From: Ruminococcaceae bacterium UBA1213
Lineage (GTDB): Bacteria > Bacillota > Clostridia > Oscillospirales > Acutalibacteraceae
Assembly: GCA_002309275.1 (NCBI GenBank)
Contig: DBXL01000202.1
Coordinates: forward strand, 35,760-43,357
Length of the DNA: 7,598 nt
Reading direction: 5' to 3'
Part shown: piece by piece, positions 1-6,867 of the stretch
How the letters are laid out: every line of letters starts with the position of its first letter
How positions within the stretch are numbered: the stretch's first letter is position 1
The notes under the pieces: model-generated
What the model saw: only the letters and a program-made list of their open reading frames with translations
Databases searched by the model: none
What the model was told of the DNA's origin: nothing
Translations under genes and position numbers: made by a program

Positions 1-524
1 GTTTCAAATATGGCATATTTAAGCTGTTCCAGACCGCTGCTGTCACGGTGGTCACGAATATCAAATATTTTTTTCTCAGCGGAGTCTATGAGCTTGTTGG
101 CACTTCCTCCGCTGTTCTTGAATGTATAGTCGATGATTTCCCTTGCAGTGAGTATAAGCCTCCTTGCAAGATATTTTTCCCTTACCATGAATATATAATC
201 ATCTATTGCAGAGATAACAGGCACTTCGTCAACGATTCCTGCAAGATATATTTTAAGCTGTTCGTGGGAATAATTTGACAGTTCCTTCATTTTTGCAAGG
301 ACAGTCACATAATTCACTGACATATTGACTGTAAAAAGTTCCGTCATTGCATTGTATATATCTCTGTTGATGGGGATATAGAAGTAATCGCTTGAAGGTA
401 TTTTTTCCATAACAACAGATATATTTTCAGGTTCTATTATGATGGAGGCAAGCAGAGCCTGTTCCGAATCAGGATCACATGGCATATCGTCCTGTACTCC
501 CATATCCATCATTTCATTATTCAT
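1..524 (-). CDS. dnaB: Replicative DNA helicase DnaB, N-terminal part (cut by window edge)
   Basis: This is the first 174 codons of the hexameric replicative helicase (called DnaC in Bacillus), which unwinds DNA at the fork and recruits primase. The visible part is the N-terminal helical domain. After an acidic, Met-rich leader it has the family signature around residues 18-35 (PDSEQALLASIIIEPENI), then SSDYFYIPINRDIY, then the helices leading into the linker (EKIFDIRDHRDSSG). The RecA-like ATPase domain with Walker A and B lies beyond the window, so activity cannot be judged. The ATG at 522-524 follows an AAGGAAG ribosome site (532-538) at a 7-nt gap. It is last in the leftward run rnj-gdpP-rplI-dnaB, 95 nt after rplI; gdpP-rplI-dnaB is a known Firmicute order. 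I recognise it from the DnaB N-domain; the truncation is caused by the window, not by a mutation. Confidence 0.95.
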   Translation of the reverse strand, partial: MNNEMMDMGVQDDMPCDPDSEQALLASIIIEPENISVVMEKIPSSDYFYIPINRDIYNAMTELFTVNMSVNYVTVLAKMKELSNYSHEQLKIYLAGIVDEVPVISAIDDYIFMVREKYLARRLILTAREIIDYTFKNSGGSANKLIDSAEKKIFDIRDHRDSSGLEQLKYAIFE

Positions 525-551
525 ACTTTCACTTCCTTTTCTTGTAAGAGA

Positions 552-614
552 AAATTAAAAATTGAAAACGTCAAATCATTATTTCTAACAATTTTTCGTT
601 TCCAATTTTTATTT
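552..614. repeat. A/T-rich imperfect inverted repeat between rplI and dnaB
   Basis: The arms at 552-570 and 597-614 are near-perfect reverse complements (about 17 paired bases, one A/C mismatch at 565/602 and one bulged T near 555). They enclose a 26-nt loop. The left arm reads as 7-bp steps AAAATTA, AAAATTG from 551. Only two G:C pairs close the loop end and no U-run follows on the minus strand, so it is not a typical intrinsic terminator. It fills most of the 95-nt gap in front of dnaB and could act as an RNA-processing or stability hairpin, or be a remnant of a small repeat element. The structure is directly visible; the role is unknown. Confidence 0.6.
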
Positions 615-619
615 CAAAA

Positions 620-1072
620 TCAGTTTGTTTCTTCAACGACCTTTACATTGAGTTCGGCAGAGATACCGGTATAAAGCTTGACTTCACATTTATAAGTGCC
701 GAAAGCCTTTATATCACTTTCAAGAATAACTTTTCTCTTGTCAACGGCAAGACTGAATTTCTTTTTGATTTCATTGGCGATTTCCTTGCTTGTGACCGAA
801 CCGAAAAGCCTTCCGCCCTGACCGGCTTTTGCCGTCATAACGAGCGTCTGACCGGAAAGTTTTTTGGCATTTGCCTGAGCTTCGGCAGTTTCAACGGCGA
901 TTTTGTGCAGTCTGGATTCCTCTGCATTTTTGAGTTCATTGAGAGCCTGGGCATCAGCCTCTTTTGCAAGCTTTCTCGGCATGAGAAAATTTCTTGCATA
1001 GCCGTCTGACACGTTGACTAATTCGCCTTTTTTTCCTGTACCCTTTACGTCCTGTAACAATACTACTTTCAT
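620..1072 (-). CDS. rplI: 50S ribosomal protein L9
   Basis: This 150-residue protein matches the usual L9 length of about 150. L9 binds 23S rRNA near the base of the L1 stalk and helps keep translocation and reading frame accurate. The N-terminal domain opens with MKVVLLQDVKGTGKKGE, then VSDGYARNFLMPRKLA, the classic L9 signature. A Lys/Ala/Glu-rich connecting helix covers roughly residues 45-80, and the C-terminal domain includes GGRLFGSVTSKEIA. I place the start at 1072. A longer in-frame reading from 1132 adds 20 residues translated from the heptad repeat and leader (MCNVQCAII...), which no L9 has. The ATG at 1070-1072 follows AGAGGA (1081-1086) at an 8-nt gap. It sits between gdpP (69-nt gap holding the tandem repeats) and dnaB. 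The sequence looks intact. Confidence 0.97.
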   Translation of the reverse strand: MKVVLLQDVKGTGKKGELVNVSDGYARNFLMPRKLAKEADAQALNELKNAEESRLHKIAVETAEAQANAKKLSGQTLVMTAKAGQGGRLFGSVTSKEIANEIKKKFSLAVDKRKVILESDIKAFGTYKCEVKLYTGISAELNVKVVEETN

Positions 1073-1110
1073 AAAATTTTTCCTCTTTTCTTTAAATATT
1101 GTTTTTATAA

Positions 1111-1155
1111 TTGCACATTGCACATTGCACATTGCACATTGCTAATTGCTAATTG
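1111..1155. repeat. 7-bp tandem repeat array overlapping the gdpP stop codon
   Basis: On the plus strand, four exact TTGCACA units (1111-1138) are followed by two TTGCTAA units (1139-1152) and a partial TTG (1153-1155). Read along the genes on the minus strand this is CAATTAG twice, then CAATGTG four times. The first units lie inside gdpP: they encode its last residues (Ile-Ser-Asn) and its TAG stop at 1142-1144. The rest lies in the leader of rplI. Related heptads recur at 7481-7499 and 7581-7598. Short heptamer tandem repeats of this kind are known from cyanobacteria (STRR sequences); whether this family is described in Clostridia I cannot say. Confidence 0.9.
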
Positions 1156-3100
1156 TATTAAGGTCGAGGTCGTTGATGATGGAAACAAGTCTTTCTCTTG
1201 CTTCGGCAATGCTGACATCTTCCATTTGACAGGCAGCCATAGTCTGATGACCGCCGCCGCCAAGAGATTCCATGATAACCTGCACATTGAGGTCGCCGAG
1301 AGAGCGGGCAGAAATATTGACAGTTTTGCCTGTTTTGTACATGACAAAGGAGGCTTTGACATTTTCTATTCCGAGAAGTTCATCAGCGGCTTGTGCAGAA
1401 GCGATTCTTATATCGGGAGTAGCCTCGTCTGCACAGGCGATGGCACAGTAATTGAAAATTTCCGCATCACTGACGAGCTTATATTTAACTTTATAGGTAT
1501 CTATGGAGTTAGAGAAAAGACGTTTTACCTCAACGGTATCTGCACCATTTTTTCTGAGGTAGGCAGCGGCTTCAAAAGTCCTGACACCTGTACGCAGAAC
1601 AAAATTTTTGGTATCCAGCATGATACCCGAAAGCATGGCTTCACTTTCAAGACGGCTTGGAGGCTCACTGCTGAGATACTGTATCAATTCCGCCGTCATC
1701 TCACAGGCAGATGAAGCATACGGCTCATGGTAGAATACAACCGCATTGTCTATATGATTTACCATCATTCTATGATGGTCTATGACAACGACTCTTTCAG
1801 AGCGTTCATAGACAGCCCTCGATTCCAGAAAATTGGGTGAATGGGTATCCACGATGATAAGCAGGGAGTGTTCGTCCATTATATCAAGTATTTCGCTCTC
1901 CGTTTTGAAAATGCTTTCAAAGCCTGCTTTTTCAAAGCTTGCGACAAGCGGTTTGGCGAGAGTCTGCTGACGGTTGATACAGATATAAGCGGTTTTTTTC
2001 AGTCCCTTTGAAACGGAACTCCACATTCCTATGCAAGCCCCGACAGCATCAAGGTCTGAATACCTGTGTCCCATGATGATGACATTGCTGCTGTTTTTGA
2101 CGTGGGTGATGAGAGAGCCTGCAATAACTCTTGTACGGACTTTATCACGTTTTTCGACACCCTTTGAAACACCGCCGAAAAACTGGTATTCCTCCGACTG
2201 CTTGACGGCAACCTGGTCGCCGCCTCTGCCGAGAGCGATTTCAAGAGCCTGTCTTGCCCAGAGTTCATTTTCTTTAAAAGTCTTGCCGCCGTGACCTACG
2301 CCTATTGAGATAGTCGCATTGACACGCTCATTGATTTTGATTTCACGAATATCTTCAAGAACCTTGAATTTTTCTTCCATGAATTTTTTGATATATCTTT
2401 CTTCCATGACGACAATATATCTGCCGCCTGAAATTTTCTTGTAAAAGCCCGTTGTAGAGGCAACCCATCTTACAATGGTCTGTTCAACGGAAACGGTGAC
2501 TTGACTGGCTTTTCCTTCTTCGGTCTGACGTTCCAGCTCTTCTTTGTTGTCGAAAGTGACGATAGCCACAACAGGTCTTGAAGAGATGTATTCATCGGAG
2601 TTGGACTTGTATAAATCGTTGTCTATGAAATACACGATAGCCCCCGAACCGCTTTTTACGCCGAATACAACATACCATTTATCATTTCTTTTGGTATCCG
2701 TACCTCTGTCACTGAAGATAGTGTGAATATCGTGACCGCTGAGGTAATCTGTCAGAGGTGCAGAAATGGGACTTTCACCGCTGCATATCAATTCCCCGAA
2801 ACGCTTGTTGACGGTAATAATCTCGTTGTTTTCACCGATAACGGCAGCCGCACAGCCGATATTTTCAATTTTGGTTTTACCCTCGTCATCAATGGCATGA
2901 ACGGCATTGATAAAAATCTGAGAGATATAATGCCGCAGTCTGAATGCACTCAGCCCCACAACAAGCATTGCACTCAGTGAAAGCAGGAATTCACCGATAA
3001 AAATAAATTTATTCCACCAGAATGATATGACAGCCATGGCAAACATGACGATTACCAATATCAGAAAAAGAGGTGTTATAAAATTAGTATTTTTTTTCAA
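1142..3100 (-). CDS. gdpP: Cyclic-di-AMP phosphodiesterase GdpP (DHH-DHHA1 family)
   Basis: A 652-residue membrane enzyme that hydrolyses c-di-AMP to pApA, so it bears on potassium balance, osmotic and cell-wall stress. Two membrane helices lie at about 8-28 and 31-51, followed by a degenerate PAS region (about 75-165). A degenerate GGDEF domain (about 175-305) has SGGRY (224-228) at the signature position, so cyclase activity is not expected. The DHH domain keeps the metal ligands: H345, D349 and D351 (HRYSDLD), D418 (IVDTH), D441-H442-H443 and D496 (LDTKNF). The DHHA1 domain has GGGGH at 614-618. Full length and all motifs match GdpP/YybT. The start is TTG at 3098-3100: a TGA lies in frame three codons upstream, GGTGAG (3106-3111) sits 5 nt away, and the first internal Met would remove half of the first membrane helix. 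It begins 24 nt after RNase J, so co-transcription is likely. The stop lies within a heptad repeat. Confidence 0.95.
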   Translation of the reverse strand: MKKNTNFITPLFLILVIVMFAMAVISFWWNKFIFIGEFLLSLSAMLVVGLSAFRLRHYISQIFINAVHAIDDEGKTKIENIGCAAAVIGENNEIITVNKRFGELICSGESPISAPLTDYLSGHDIHTIFSDRGTDTKRNDKWYVVFGVKSGSGAIVYFIDNDLYKSNSDEYISSRPVVAIVTFDNKEELERQTEEGKASQVTVSVEQTIVRWVASTTGFYKKISGGRYIVVMEERYIKKFMEEKFKVLEDIREIKINERVNATISIGVGHGGKTFKENELWARQALEIALGRGGDQVAVKQSEEYQFFGGVSKGVEKRDKVRTRVIAGSLITHVKNSSNVIIMGHRYSDLDAVGACIGMWSSVSKGLKKTAYICINRQQTLAKPLVASFEKAGFESIFKTESEILDIMDEHSLLIIVDTHSPNFLESRAVYERSERVVVIDHHRMMVNHIDNAVVFYHEPYASSACEMTAELIQYLSSEPPSRLESEAMLSGIMLDTKNFVLRTGVRTFEAAAYLRKNGADTVEVKRLFSNSIDTYKVKYKLVSDAEIFNYCAIACADEATPDIRIASAQAADELLGIENVKASFVMYKTGKTVNISARSLGDLNVQVIMESLGGGGHQTMAACQMEDVSIAEARERLVSIINDLDLNTISN

Positions 3101-3105
3101 CCTTA

Positions 3106-3111
3106 CTCACC
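3106..3111 (-). promoter_or_regulatory. Ribosome binding site fixing the gdpP TTG start
   Basis: GGTGAG on the minus strand is separated from the TTG codon (3098-3100) by TAAGG, a 5-nt gap. It matches the GGTGA part of the anti-16S consensus. Its TGA (3107-3109) is in frame with gdpP, so the reading frame cannot extend further upstream. Confidence 0.7.
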
Positions 3112-3124
3112 AACTTCTTGCAAG

Positions 3125-4996
3125 TCAGACCTCCATAATGACAGGAAGTATCATAGGACTTCTTCTTGTTTTGTCGTAAATCATTTTGGAAAGGTCATCT
3201 TTAATTGCAGTCTTTATGACGCTCCAGTCATAAACCCCTTGAAAACGGCAGTCATCAAGCGTTTCTGTCACAACGTCTTTTGCCTCGTCCATGAGAGGCT
3301 CGCTTTCTTTGACATAGACAAAGCCCCTTGAAACGACATCAGGACCGGCAATAATATGTCTGTCACTGCTGTCGAGGGTGACAACGACTACAATAAGACC
3401 GTCTTGTCCAAGATGTTTTCTGTCACGCAGGACAATACTGCCGACATCTCCCACGCCCAGACCATCTACAAGCACATTTCCGGCAGGTATGCTGGGGAGC
3501 TGCTTCATACGTTCCTTGCCGAGTTCAACTACATTTCCTATGTCACCGATAAATATATTTTTTCTCGGTATGCCCATTGAAACAGCGAGGTCGGCATGTT
3601 TGACAAGGTGTTTTTGTTCGCCGTGAACGGGAATGAAATATTTTGGTTTGGTAAGTCCCTGAATCAATTTCAGTTCCTCCTGACAGGCGTGTCCGGATAC
3701 GTGCACTTCATACATTGATTCATATACGACTTTACAGCCGTGTTTCATAAGGTCATTGACGATTTTGCTTACCATTTTTTCATTTCCGGGAATGGGATTG
3801 GCAGATATGATAATAAAATCTCCCGGACCTACTTCTACTTTTCTGTGTTCGGAGGAAGCCATTCTCGAAAGAGCAGACATGGGTTCACCCTGACTGCCTG
3901 TCGTGACAAGCACGATTTCTTCATTGGCATATCTTTCAAGCAGGTCTATATCTATGATAAGTCCGTCATCCGCCTTGATATAGCCGAGTTCCATCGCTAT
4001 ATTCATATTGTTTACCATGCTTCTGCCGGAAAAAGCAACTTTTCTGCCATGTTTTTTGGCACAGTCAAGAATCTGCTGTATGCGACCGATATTTGAAGCA
4101 AAAGTGGCAATAATGATACGGCTTTTTTCAGCCTCTTTAAAGAGGTGGTCAAAAGTTTGTCTTACTTTCTGTTCGGTCATGGTATAGCCCGGTCTTTCGG
4201 CATTGGTGGAGTCTGCCATAAGGGCAAGCACGCCATGATTACCGAGTTCGGCAAATCTGGCTAAATCAATCATACCGTCTGTTGTGGGGGTGCAGTCTAT
4301 TTTAAAGTCGCCCGTATGCACGATTGTACCTGCAGGGGTGTGTATGGCAATACCCACAGAGTCGGGTATGGAGTGATTGACGTGTATGAACTCTATCGAC
4401 ATACAGCCGAGTTTGATTCTCTGACCGGGTTTGACGCTGTTCAATTTAGCCTTGCTTTGCAGGGCATGTTCTTTGAGCTTGCTTTCAACAAGTCCGAGCG
4501 TAAGGGGAGTGCCGTATATGGGAAAATTGACCTTTCTCATAAGATAGGGCAAAGCACCGATATGGTCCTCATGTCCGTGAGTGAGAACAATGCCTTTAAT
4601 TTTTTCCCTGTTTCTCTCAATGTAGGTGAAGTCGGGGATTACCATATCCACGCCGAGCATTTCTCCGTCAGGAAAAGCCATACCGCAGTCAAGCAGAAAC
4701 ATATCATTGTTGCATTCAAACAGAGTCATATTTTTTCCGATTTCATTAAGACCGCCTAAAAACGTAATTTTCACAGAATAATCCGTTGGTTTGGAATAAT
4801 TTCTTTTTGACTGGAAGTCGTTTCTTTTGGAAAAAGTGTTGTCAGATTTTCTGATAGGCGGCACAAAGCTGCCAAACTGCAGTTTTTTATTGCTGTCAGT
4901 TTTGGTTTTTGAGAAAGCCTGTCTGCCGTTTTTAGCAGAAAAGCCCCTGCCTTTTCTGCTTTCGGGCAAATTTCTCCTATTAAATTCAGTTATCAC
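3125..4996 (-). CDS. rnj: Ribonuclease J (metallo-beta-lactamase/beta-CASP RNase) with basic N-terminal extension
   Basis: RNase J is a zinc-dependent endo- and 5'-3' exoribonuclease for mRNA turnover and rRNA maturation. At 623 residues it exceeds the usual length of about 555, because of a Lys/Arg/Ser/Asn-rich segment (residues 1-75, roughly net +12) before the core begins at VKITFLGGLNEIG. Core motifs are HGHEDH (140-145), H208, H227 and D230 (HTGD), the beta-CASP stretch ATFASNIGRIQQ (298-309), TGSQGEP (366-372), SGHA (434-437) and H458 (PVHGE). The C-terminal domain runs from about 500 to 623. All catalytic ligands are present. The GTG start at 4994-4996 follows a perfect GGAGGT at 6 nt. 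It is first in the leftward unit, behind a strong promoter. I cannot tell the RNase J1 from the J2 subtype from this sequence alone; the intact active site favours an active enzyme. Confidence 0.95.
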   Translation of the reverse strand: MITEFNRRNLPESRKGRGFSAKNGRQAFSKTKTDSNKKLQFGSFVPPIRKSDNTFSKRNDFQSKRNYSKPTDYSVKITFLGGLNEIGKNMTLFECNNDMFLLDCGMAFPDGEMLGVDMVIPDFTYIERNREKIKGIVLTHGHEDHIGALPYLMRKVNFPIYGTPLTLGLVESKLKEHALQSKAKLNSVKPGQRIKLGCMSIEFIHVNHSIPDSVGIAIHTPAGTIVHTGDFKIDCTPTTDGMIDLARFAELGNHGVLALMADSTNAERPGYTMTEQKVRQTFDHLFKEAEKSRIIIATFASNIGRIQQILDCAKKHGRKVAFSGRSMVNNMNIAMELGYIKADDGLIIDIDLLERYANEEIVLVTTGSQGEPMSALSRMASSEHRKVEVGPGDFIIISANPIPGNEKMVSKIVNDLMKHGCKVVYESMYEVHVSGHACQEELKLIQGLTKPKYFIPVHGEQKHLVKHADLAVSMGIPRKNIFIGDIGNVVELGKERMKQLPSIPAGNVLVDGLGVGDVGSIVLRDRKHLGQDGLIVVVVTLDSSDRHIIAGPDVVSRGFVYVKESEPLMDEAKDVVTETLDDCRFQGVYDWSVIKTAIKDDLSKMIYDKTRRSPMILPVIMEV

Positions 4997-5002
4997 TGTA
5001 TT

Positions 5003-5008
5003 ACCTCC
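5003..5008 (-). promoter_or_regulatory. Ribosome binding site for RNase J (GTG start)
   Basis: GGAGGT on the minus strand lies 6 nt before the GTG at 4994-4996. It is a full-strength site at ideal distance and supports the non-ATG start, which keeps the basic N-terminal extension in the protein. Confidence 0.85.
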
Positions 5009-5047
5009 GATATTTAAAATTTTTTTCCGAACACAATTATATAATTT

Positions 5048-5076
5048 ATTTTACTATTGCAAGACCGTTTTGTCAA
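5048..5076 (-). promoter_or_regulatory. Sigma-A promoter of the rnj-gdpP-rplI-dnaB unit
   Basis: On the minus strand a perfect -35 TTGACA (5071-5076), a 17-nt spacer and a -10 TAAAAT (5048-5053, one mismatch to TATAAT) precede RNase J. Transcription would start near 5041, giving a leader of about 45 nt that holds the ribosome site. This is the only strong promoter I see for the leftward genes, so it probably drives all four, although weak internal promoters cannot be excluded. Confidence 0.8.
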
Positions 5077-5077
5077 T

Positions 5078-5101
5078 CTATTTTTCAGAATGTAAAAATA
5101 G
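5078..5101. repeat. Small dyad between the divergent promoters
   Basis: CTATTTTT (5078-5085) and AAAAATAG (5094-5101) form an exact 8-bp inverted repeat around an 8-nt centre. It lies 1 nt upstream of the leftward -35 box and about 30 nt upstream of the rightward -35 box. It could be an operator serving both promoters. Its A/T richness also makes a chance match, or a simple A-tract UP-like element, plausible. Confidence 0.4.
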
Positions 5102-5130
5102 TATGTTAAAATAAAACTTAAAAAAAGCTA

Positions 5131-5159
5131 TTCAAAATCAGGAAAAGATATGATATAAT
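5131..5159 (+). promoter_or_regulatory. Extended -10 promoter of pyrK-pyrD
   Basis: A perfect TATAAT (5154-5159) is preceded by TG at 5151-5152, giving the extended -10 form TGATATAAT. A weak -35 TTCAAA lies at 5131-5136 with a 17-nt spacer. The predicted start near 5166 leaves only about 25 nt of leader before the pyrK ATG. That is too short for a PyrR-type attenuator or a riboswitch, so control, if any, would act at initiation. Confidence 0.75.
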
Positions 5160-5190
5160 ATATGCATCAATAAGAGAAAGGACAGATTTT

Positions 5191-5949
5191 ATGAAATTTG
5201 ATGCACAGGATTGTGAGCTTGTTATGAAGAATCAGCTTACAGAAACAATCTTTGATTTCAGGCTGAAAAACAGGTATCTTGCAGACATGACAAAAGCAGG
5301 GCAGTTTGTACAGGTACTTGTACCGTCAAAGACCTTACGCAGACCTATATCCGTATGTGAAGTTGACGGGGATATTATCAGACTTGTATTTGAGATTCGT
5401 GGAGAGGGTACAGCCATACTTGCAGAAACAAAGGTCGGTGAAAAAATAAATATCATAGCCCCTCTCGGAAAAGGCTTTGACATTGACGAAAATAAAAAGA
5501 CTGTTTTCATAGGCGGAGGAATAGGAGTTCCGCCGATGCTGTACAGTGCGAAAAAATGCGGTAAAAATGCTGTTGTAATCAATGGCTTCAGGAATAAAAG
5601 TGCCGTTATTCTTGAAGAAGATTTTAAGAAATTTGCAGGAAATGTCATCATAACGACAGATGACGGCACTTACGGCATACATGGATTTGTAACGGAACCG
5701 CTGAAAGAGTGTGTGAAAGATGCGGAAATGATATGTGCGTGCGGTCCCATGCCGATGTTAAGGAATATTGCAAAAATAGCAAAGGAAAATCATATTCCGT
5801 GTCAGGTATCCCTTGAACAGAGAATGGCTTGTGGAGTGGGAGCATGTCTGGGCTGTGCGGTGGCGGTTCTTGACGAAAACGGTCAGCAGACTTATAAACA
5901 CGTCTGCAAAGACGGTCCTGTTTTCAATGCAGAGGAGGTTGTATTTTAA
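5191..5949 (+). CDS. pyrK: Dihydroorotate dehydrogenase B, electron transfer subunit PyrK
   Basis: PyrK carries electrons from PyrD to NAD+ through FAD and a [2Fe-2S] cluster; with PyrD it forms the cytosolic class 1B dihydroorotate dehydrogenase of de novo pyrimidine synthesis. The 252 residues are of normal length. Domains in order: an FAD-binding barrel with RPIS (51-54), an NAD-binding fold with GGGIGVPP (108-115) and CGPMPML (184-190), and a C-terminal iron-sulphur site with Cys214, Cys219, Cys222 and Cys239 (C-x4-C-x2-C-x16-C). The start ATG follows AAAGGA (5177-5182) at 8 nt. Its TAA overlaps the pyrD ATG by one base (TAATG), indicating translational coupling of the two subunits. It is the first gene of the rightward unit. 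Related ferredoxin reductases share the fold, but the Cys pattern and the adjacent pyrD make the assignment firm. Confidence 0.96.
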   Translation: MKFDAQDCELVMKNQLTETIFDFRLKNRYLADMTKAGQFVQVLVPSKTLRRPISVCEVDGDIIRLVFEIRGEGTAILAETKVGEKINIIAPLGKGFDIDENKKTVFIGGGIGVPPMLYSAKKCGKNAVVINGFRNKSAVILEEDFKKFAGNVIITTDDGTYGIHGFVTEPLKECVKDAEMICACGPMPMLRNIAKIAKENHIPCQVSLEQRMACGVGACLGCAVAVLDENGQQTYKHVCKDGPVFNAEEVVF

Positions 5950-6857
5950 TGGCAGATTTAAGCGTAAATATAGCAGGCGTTCACTTTAACAATCCGATTA
6001 TAGCGGCTTCGGGTACAATAGGTTTTGGCAGGGAGTACAGTGAATTTTATCCGCTGAGTGTATTCGGTGGAATTTCCTGTAAAGGCACGACTTTGAAAGA
6101 GAGATTGGGAAATCCTCCGCCGAGAATTGCAGAAACGCCAATGGGAATGCTAAATGCAGTAGGCTTGCAGAATCCGGGTGTAGAACATTTTATAAAATAT
6201 GATTTGCCGTGGCTCAGAGAGCAGAATACAGTAGTGATTGCAAACGTTGCAGGCAGTACACAGGAAGATTACTGTAAAATGGTGGAGATACTTTCCGAAA
6301 CGGAAATTGACATGGTAGAACTGAATATATCCTGTCCGAATGTCAAAGAGGGGGGAGTGCAGTTCGGCACATCATGCGAATCTGTGGGAGCTATCACGAA
6401 GGCTGTAAGAAAATACTGTAAAAAACCGCTTATTATCAAGCTTTCACCAAATGTTGCAGATATAGCAAGCATTGCAAAGGCTGCTGAAAGCGAGGGTGCA
6501 GACGCTGTATCGCTTATCAATACCCTTACGGGCATGAGAATAGATATAAATACAAGAAAGCCGATAATAAAGAATGTCACAGGCGGAATGTCGGGACCGG
6601 CTGTATTTCCCGTTGCAGTGAGAATGGTATGGCAGGTAAAAAATGCAGTTTCCATTCCTGTAATAGGCATGGGCGGTGTAACGACTTGGAAAGACGCTGT
6701 TGAAATGCTGATGGCAGGAGCAGACGCTCTGCAAATCGGCACAGCTCTCTTTACAGATCCGTATGCTCCCGTGAAGATAACAGAAGGACTGAATCAATAT
6801 CTTGACGAGCATAACATGAAGTCTGTAACAGAACTTACTCATACTGTAATCGTATAA
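5949..6857 (+). CDS. pyrD: Dihydroorotate dehydrogenase B, catalytic subunit PyrD (class 1B)
   Basis: An FMN enzyme that oxidises dihydroorotate to orotate, the fourth step of UMP synthesis. The 302 residues form a TIM barrel of standard length. Visible motifs: AASGTIGFG (19-27), the FMN-contacting Lys45 (CKGTT), the substrate stretch MLNAVGLQNPG (67-77), NISCPN (126-131) with catalytic Cys129 as in class 1 enzymes, IKLSPN (163-168), the flavin phosphate region GGMSGPA (212-218) and GMGGV (240-244). A catalytic Cys rather than Ser, together with the adjacent pyrK, places it in class 1B rather than the membrane-bound class 2. Its AGGAGG (5933-5938) lies inside the end of pyrK, 10 nt before the ATG, and the start overlaps the pyrK stop by one base. 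No damage is visible. No other pyr genes appear in the window. Confidence 0.97.
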   Translation: MADLSVNIAGVHFNNPIIAASGTIGFGREYSEFYPLSVFGGISCKGTTLKERLGNPPPRIAETPMGMLNAVGLQNPGVEHFIKYDLPWLREQNTVVIANVAGSTQEDYCKMVEILSETEIDMVELNISCPNVKEGGVQFGTSCESVGAITKAVRKYCKKPLIIKLSPNVADIASIAKAAESEGADAVSLINTLTGMRIDINTRKPIIKNVTGGMSGPAVFPVAVRMVWQVKNAVSIPVIGMGGVTTWKDAVEMLMAGADALQIGTALFTDPYAPVKITEGLNQYLDEHNMKSVTELTHTVIV

Positions 6858-6867
6858 ATTCGGGGGA

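Noticed and set aside
48..278. Plus-strand open frame of 76 codons
   Set aside because: It is antisense to the clear DnaB N-terminal coding sequence, has no ribosome site and resembles no known protein.
525..619. Separate promoter for dnaB in the rplI-dnaB gap
   Set aside because: The best pair on the minus strand (TTGGAA, 16 nt, AATAAT) is weak, A/T-biased and embedded in the inverted repeat; not enough to call.
1073..1132. Longer rplI reading with 20 extra N-terminal residues
   Set aside because: The extra residues come from the heptad repeat and leader; the ATG at 1072 has its own ribosome site and matches the L9 family start.
1111..1155. CRISPR array or protein-coding repeat
   Set aside because: Units are 7 bp with no spacers and no cas genes nearby, so it is a simple heptad tandem repeat.
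1118..1714. Plus-strand open frame of 198 codons starting in the heptad repeat
   Set aside because: It runs antisense to the conserved DHH/DHHA1 part of gdpP; its start lies in repeat DNA without a ribosome site, and its composition is that of a shadow frame.
5232..5669. Minus-strand open frames inside pyrK, and similar ones inside pyrD and the phosphatase gene
   Set aside because: All lie antisense to well-conserved enzymes with intact motifs and lack ribosome sites.
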